A stretch of 10,525 nucleotides of DNA from an uncultured Clostridia bacterium (GTDB lineage Bacteria > Bacillota > Clostridia > Christensenellales > Aristaeellaceae): assembly GCA_945877525.1 (NCBI GenBank), contig CAMDVP010000093.1, positions 1 through 10,525 of the forward strand. Reading direction: 5' to 3'. Each line of letters begins with the position of its first letter. Position 1 is the first letter of the stretch. Positions 9,001 through 10,525 of this stretch are shown piece by piece. The notes below the pieces were generated by a model. The model worked only from the letters and a program-made list of their open reading frames with translations, searched no databases and had not been told where the DNA came from. A program made the translations under genes and the position numbers.

Positions 9001-9503
9001 TGCCACTGCTCAGCCAAGTTGCCCGGTGAAACGATCAAGCAACGTTTGAGATCTCCCCGGATGATAAGCTCCTTGAGCAACAAGCCGGTCATGATGGTTT
9101 TTCCTGCGCCAGGGTCATCTGCAAGGACATATCGAAGCGGGAGGCGTGGTATCATTTCCTCATACACGGCAGAAATCTGATGCGGCAAAGGCTCGATGGC
9201 AGATGTATGCACGGCCAGATAGGGGTCGAATAAGTGAGCCAGATTGATGCGGTATGCTTCGGAAATCAGACGCAGCTTCTCTCCTGGGATATCAAAACTC
9301 CAAGGAAGAGTCTTTTCAAGCACAGTAAGCGAAGGCTCAGCATCGCGGTAAAGGATCTGTGAGCCAGTAGTCCCATGGTTGGTTTTGTAGAATACTTCCA
9401 TGCAAGCTGAGCCGTACCATTTCGTTGATACAACAGTAATCGGCTCACCGGAGAGCAAGCCGCTTACTACACAGCCAACGGAGAGATCTTCAAGCTTTGC
9501 CAT
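6000..9503 (-). CDS. SNF2-family helicase/ATPase with C-terminal DUF3883 (NOV_C) domain
   Basis: Large superfamily 2 DNA translocase of the SNF2/HepA type seen in phage-defence loci. Numbered from the ATG at 9503 (1167 residues): Walker A DDPGAGKT at about 129-136, DEAH box at 230-233, motif III LLLTATPHN at about 264-272, and a C-terminal RecA lobe with TDAAGEGINLQ and motif VI QRFGRIHRIGQ at 591-601. An acidic, coiled-coil-like insert (PEDQDDLDDLPSDELE) lies between the lobes near 418-440. A long charged coiled coil spans about 925-1000. The end carries a DUF3883 domain with GYDIES (D1072) and FIEVKGR (E1092, K1094). The start is set by AGGTG six bases upstream; a GTG at 9512 would add three residues but has only a weak site. 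It is second in the operon, 17 bases after the regulator and nine before the methyltransferase. It probably moves along or remodels DNA for the system; this role is inferred. Confidence 0.94.
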   Translation of the reverse strand: MAKLEDLSVGCVVSGLLSGEPITVVSTKWYGSACMEVFYKTNHGTTGSQILYRDAEPSLTVLEKTLPWSFDIPGEKLRLISEAYRINLAHLFDPYLAVHTSAIEPLPHQISAVYEEMIPRLPLRYVLADDPGAGKTIMTGLLLKELIIRGDLKRCLIVSPGNLAEQWQDELFSKFHLRFEILTNDRLESAVTGNIFTEVNYCIARLDKLSRNTELQEKLKVTDWDLIVCDEAHKMSATMWGNEIKYTKRYQLGRLLSGITRHFLLLTATPHNGKEEDFQLFMSLVDPDRFEGACRTSNQSIDVSDVMRRLVKEDLLKFDGTPLFPERIAYTVNYDLSPMEAQLYANVTTYVQEEFNRADNLDGTRRSSVGFALTILQRRLASSPEAIYQSLHRRRERMETRLAEEKLGKRAMELPWQFDIPEDQDDLDDLPSDELEAKEETVADQASAATTITELEAEIATLRKLEAMANQVRNSGQDRKWDELSAILQDNELMKTADGSPEKLIIFTEHRDTLNYLASKIRTLYGRDEMVVTIHGGMLRDERRKVETLFKQDKDVRILIATDAAGEGINLQRAHLMVNYDLPWNPNRLEQRFGRIHRIGQTEVCHLWNLVSKETREGAVYQRLFEKLEEERNALGGKVFDILGKVSFDNRSLRDLLIEAVRYGNLPETRAKLYQVVDRSLDTKALRDLLAKRALTEDTMDVHRVMAIREEMERMEAHKLQPHFIEAFFIEAFRSLGGTIRKRETGRYEIINVPYKIRSRDQLIGFGVPVAAKYERICFDKQYCSVQGSPIADQICPGHPLLEAVIDLLREQNADVLKRGSVLIDENDPSENARLLFYIEDAIQDGVTLPNGNRRIVSKQLQFVELDESGQARNAGYAPYLDYRPASEVESAAVLQYVKGQAWLSQGVEDMAVHYAIANIVPEHYSEVKAHKQQMADRIAKAVKERLTCEIQYWDLRAADLKEKEAAGKSNAKLNSLNAQRRADDLQARMQRRLHELELEKQVSPCPPVIMGGALIIPLGLLNKLMGKPNTGALFGADRAAMEMAAMNAVMQREIAHGFTPKDVSKQNVGYDIESVIPEDWRHGGPCLRFIEVKGRQKGSTTVTVTRNEILTALNKPDEFILAIVEVDGAQTKTLYIRKPFTNAPDQGACSVNYEIADLMQIGEIEE

Positions 9504-9509
9504 ATAGGG

Positions 9510-9514
9510 CACCT
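9510..9514 (-). promoter_or_regulatory. Ribosome binding site of the helicase gene
   Basis: AGGTG on the minus strand, six bases before the ATG at 9503 and just after the regulator stop codon (TAA at 9523-9521). It favours the ATG over the upstream in-frame GTG at 9512, which overlaps the site itself. Confidence 0.5.
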
Positions 9515-9520
9515 GCTTTC

Positions 9521-9751
9521 TTACGTGTTGTCGCTTGCCTGAGCAGGCTCTTCATCCACAAATTCCATGATGTCGGTGATTTCGCAGTCAAGAACCTTGC
9601 AAATCTTGCCAAGGACCTCAGTAGATACATTTTGGTTCTTTCCGAGCTTTGCAATGACATTTGTGCTGAGCCCGGCTGCAAAGCGAAGGTCTTTCTTCTG
9701 CATGTCACGATCAATCAGCAGCTTCCAAAGCTTTTTGTAACAAATCGCCAA
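9521..9751 (-). CDS. Cro/C1-type (XRE) helix-turn-helix transcriptional regulator
   Basis: A 76-residue protein made almost entirely of one Cro/C1 helix-turn-helix domain. Helices fit residues about 5-65, with the pattern KKDL..AAGLSTNVIAKLGKNQNVSTEVLGKICKVLDC, followed by ITDIMEF and a short acidic tail. Small regulators like this commonly bind palindromic operators and control their own promoter. The start is a TTG at 9751, chosen because GGAGGTG lies immediately upstream (GGAGG to TTG is seven bases) and no in-frame ATG precedes the domain; the next in-frame Met, about residue 17, would cut the first helix. It is the first gene of the operon, 17 bases before the helicase, with its own promoter and a palindrome in its leader. 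The likely role is to repress or tune expression of the defence genes; that is inference from position. Confidence 0.9.
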   Translation of the reverse strand: MAICYKKLWKLLIDRDMQKKDLRFAAGLSTNVIAKLGKNQNVSTEVLGKICKVLDCEITDIMEFVDEEPAQASDNT

Positions 9752-9756
9752 AGTGA

Positions 9757-9763
9757 CACCTCC
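9757..9763 (-). promoter_or_regulatory. Strong ribosome binding site for the TTG-initiated regulator
   Basis: GGAGGTG on the minus strand, ending five bases before the TTG at 9751. It is the strongest Shine-Dalgarno match in the window and decides the non-ATG start. An ATG at 9765-9763 overlapping this site is out of frame. Confidence 0.8.
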
Positions 9764-9778
9764 ATAGCTCGTAGCTAT
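9764..9778. promoter_or_regulatory. Perfect palindrome in the operon leader, candidate operator
   Basis: ATAGCT-CGT-AGCTAT: perfect 6-base arms around a 3-base centre. It lies between the -10 box (9786-9791) and the ribosome binding site (9757-9763), covering roughly the transcription start and the very short leader. A dimeric Cro/C1 protein, such as the one encoded directly downstream, could bind here and block transcription. It could instead form a small RNA hairpin next to the ribosome binding site. Binding is inferred. Confidence 0.5.
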
Positions 9779-9785
9779 TAGACCT

Positions 9786-9814
9786 ATTATATCATATGCG
9801 ACTTAATTCCGCAA
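9786..9814 (-). promoter_or_regulatory. Sigma-A/sigma-70-type promoter of the defence operon
   Basis: On the minus strand, a perfect -10 box TATAAT (9791-9786) is preceded by TGA, giving an extended -10. A weaker -35 box TTGCGG (9814-9809) lies exactly 17 bases upstream. Expected transcription start is near 9778-9780, leaving a leader of about 30 bases before the TTG start of the regulator. No other convincing leftward promoter was seen inside the operon, and the gene gaps are too short for one. Confidence 0.75.
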
Positions 9815-9817
9815 CGC

Positions 9818-9838
9818 GAAATTGATTTTCTCAATTTC
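9818..9838. repeat. Inverted repeat just upstream of the operon promoter
   Basis: GAAATTGA-TTTTC-TCAATTTC: perfect 8-base arms with a 5-base centre, ending four bases from the -35 box. Its centre is about 57 bases from that of the leader palindrome, but the arm sequences differ. It may be a second regulator site. It lacks a GC-rich stem and T-tract, so it is not a terminator. Confidence 0.4.
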
Positions 9839-9859
9839 TTCACATATTCATATTTCATA

Positions 9860-9876
9860 ACAATGAGAACTATTGT
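9860..9876. repeat. Short inverted repeat in the intergenic region
   Basis: ACAAT and ATTGT arms (5 bases each) separated by 7 bases. Short enough to arise by chance in AT-rich DNA. Listed because it adds to a cluster of dyads between the SLOG gene and the operon promoter. Confidence 0.2.
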
Positions 9877-9884
9877 GACATGTG

Positions 9885-9933
9885 GAAAACGGCAATCATC
9901 CATCAAGTAATCTCAGAATGAATTGCCGTTTTC
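9885..9933. terminator. Long-looped hairpin after the SLOG gene, possible terminator
   Basis: GAAAACGGCAAT (9885-9896) and ATTGCCGTTTTC (9922-9933) form a perfect 12-base stem with a 25-base loop; about three more pairs can form inside after one bulged base. Each arm carries an A4 or T4 tract outside a CGGCAAT core, the layout of a bidirectional terminator. It begins about 50 bases after the SLOG stop codon, in the right place to separate that gene from the defence operon. The loop is longer and the T-tract shorter than in a typical strong terminator, so it could instead be a mobile-repeat remnant or protein-binding dyad. Confidence 0.45.
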
Positions 9934-9983
9934 ACACACTATTCTCTGTTTTTTCACGCTCTGTAGGTGGATGCTTCTGAGCC

Positions 9984-10525
9984 TCAAATAGCAGCCTTTC
10001 TACATTCTTTCTTCACTGGCGGAATCAAACACACCCTGCATCCATTCCTTTGTGCATAGTCCACCGTGTTCTTCGTTCCGCCTTCTTTCCCGTCGAAGCA
10101 AGCCAGCAGGATGTCGGCCTGCGTGACCAGATAGCGGTTGCGGGCAAACAGGCATCCTTTCGTGTACTCATGCGACAACACTGTCACCACATCAGCCCGG
10201 TCAATACACTCCTGCCAGCGGGCGCGGTAGTCAGCTGCCCACTTCGCGGCCTGTGCCTCAAAAGGCACAGCGATCTCAAGCGTTACATCCGGATAGTCCT
10301 TCTGCAGTTCCAGCACAGCCTCGGCAGCCATGATGTCCATGCCTTGGGCACCGCCCGAGATCATGTGCTTGTAGCCCTGCTGGATGAGCATCTCAATCGT
10401 GTCGTGGAGCCTGTGCTTGAAGTCCAGGGCCAGCGGACATTCCTCATCGTAGCCGAAGGGCATCTTCATCGGGCGGTAGCCGGTGAACGCGCATCGCCGG
10501 GCACCCTTTGCAATGGGCCTTCTGA
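9984..10525 (-). CDS. SLOG-superfamily DUF1273 (YpsA-like) protein, 5' end outside window
   Basis: The frame is open to the right edge (179 codons visible). The conserved beginning CAFTGYRP lies upstream of the ATG at 10469, so that ATG is internal and the true start is beyond 10525. The rest shows the Rossmann-like SLOG fold pattern: ISGGAQGMDIMAAEAVL (glycine-rich nucleotide-contact loop), then DVTLEIAVPFEAQ, then ARNRYLVTQADILLACFDG with GGTKNTVDYA. The protein ends in a short basic tail. DUF1273 proteins are related to DprA- and LOG-type folds that bind nucleotides or nucleotide-derived ligands; family members are common on Clostridia chromosomes and integrative elements, mostly without a defined function. 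It is separated from the defence operon by about 230 bases with its own hairpin and promoter, so it is probably transcribed separately. Confidence 0.88.
   Translation of the reverse strand, partial: RRPIAKGARRCAFTGYRPMKMPFGYDEECPLALDFKHRLHDTIEMLIQQGYKHMISGGAQGMDIMAAEAVLELQKDYPDVTLEIAVPFEAQAAKWAADYRARWQECIDRADVVTVLSHEYTKGCLFARNRYLVTQADILLACFDGKEGGTKNTVDYAQRNGCRVCLIPPVKKECRKAAI

Noticed and set aside
3225..9503. Type III restriction-modification (Mod/Res) or BREX locus
   Set aside because: The helicase is SNF2-like with DUF3883 rather than a Res subunit, the methylase is DUF1156 type, and no PglZ, BrxC or BrxL protein is present in the window.
9510..9512. GTG at 9512 as helicase start
   Set aside because: It overlaps the AGGTG site that serves the ATG at 9503 and has only a weak purine stretch upstream.
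9841..9860. TTCA(C/T)AT-like short direct repeats
   Set aside because: Units are only 6-7 bases, imperfect and in AT-rich sequence; chance is a sufficient explanation.
10467..10469. ATG at 10469 as start of the SLOG gene
   Set aside because: The conserved family motif CAFTGYRP is encoded in frame upstream of it and the frame stays open to the window edge.
1..10525. CRISPR array, tRNA, rRNA, transposase or integrase
   Set aside because: No regularly spaced repeats, no cloverleaf sequence and no recombinase or transposase motifs were seen on either strand.

Overview
The window looks like an antiviral defence island from a low-to-mid GC Gram-positive bacterium, most likely a gut-type clostridium. 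This rests on strong GGAGG-type ribosome binding sites, a TTG start codon, a near-consensus extended -10 promoter, and a DUF1273-type SLOG protein of the kind common in Clostridia. The organism assignment is inference; no marker gene is present. All supportable genes lie on the minus strand, so the text below runs right to left.

Right edge (9984-10525): a SLOG-fold, DUF1273/YpsA-like gene cut by the window edge at its 5' end. It is followed by a roughly 220-base AT-rich intergenic region holding a long hairpin (9885-9933), two shorter inverted repeats and a clear leftward promoter (-10 TATAAT at 9786-9791, 17-base spacer). A 15-base perfect palindrome lies between the promoter and the first ribosome binding site.

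Operon (9751 down to 1): four closely packed genes. They are (1) a 76-residue Cro/C1-type regulator starting at TTG; (2) a 1167-residue SNF2 helicase with a C-terminal DUF3883 (NOV_C) domain; (3) a 921-residue DUF1156 adenine-specific DNA methyltransferase; (4) a DUF499 ATPase with an N-terminal Swt1-type HEPN domain, which runs off the left edge after 1069 codons. Gaps are about 17, 9 and 17 bases, with Shine-Dalgarno sequences overlapping or just following the upstream stop codons, so this reads as one transcription unit.

The set helicase + methylase + ATPase matches the general class of restriction-like phage-defence loci described as Hma (helicase-methylase-ATPase), which share logic with DISARM and BREX: a methylase marks self DNA while ATP-driven machinery acts on unmarked DNA. 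Two possible nuclease modules are visible: a HEPN Rx4H motif in the DUF499 protein (RNase-like) and a D...ExK arrangement in the DUF3883 domain (nuclease-like). Further subunits, such as a PLD nuclease or DUF3780 protein, may lie left of the window.

The most unusual sequence-level signal is inside the methyltransferase gene. Blocks of about 65-73% GC alternate with blocks of about 37-45% GC without breaking the reading frame. The AT-rich blocks cover the catalytic DPPY region and half of a zinc ribbon, which suggests allelic replacement of specificity and catalytic segments by recombination.
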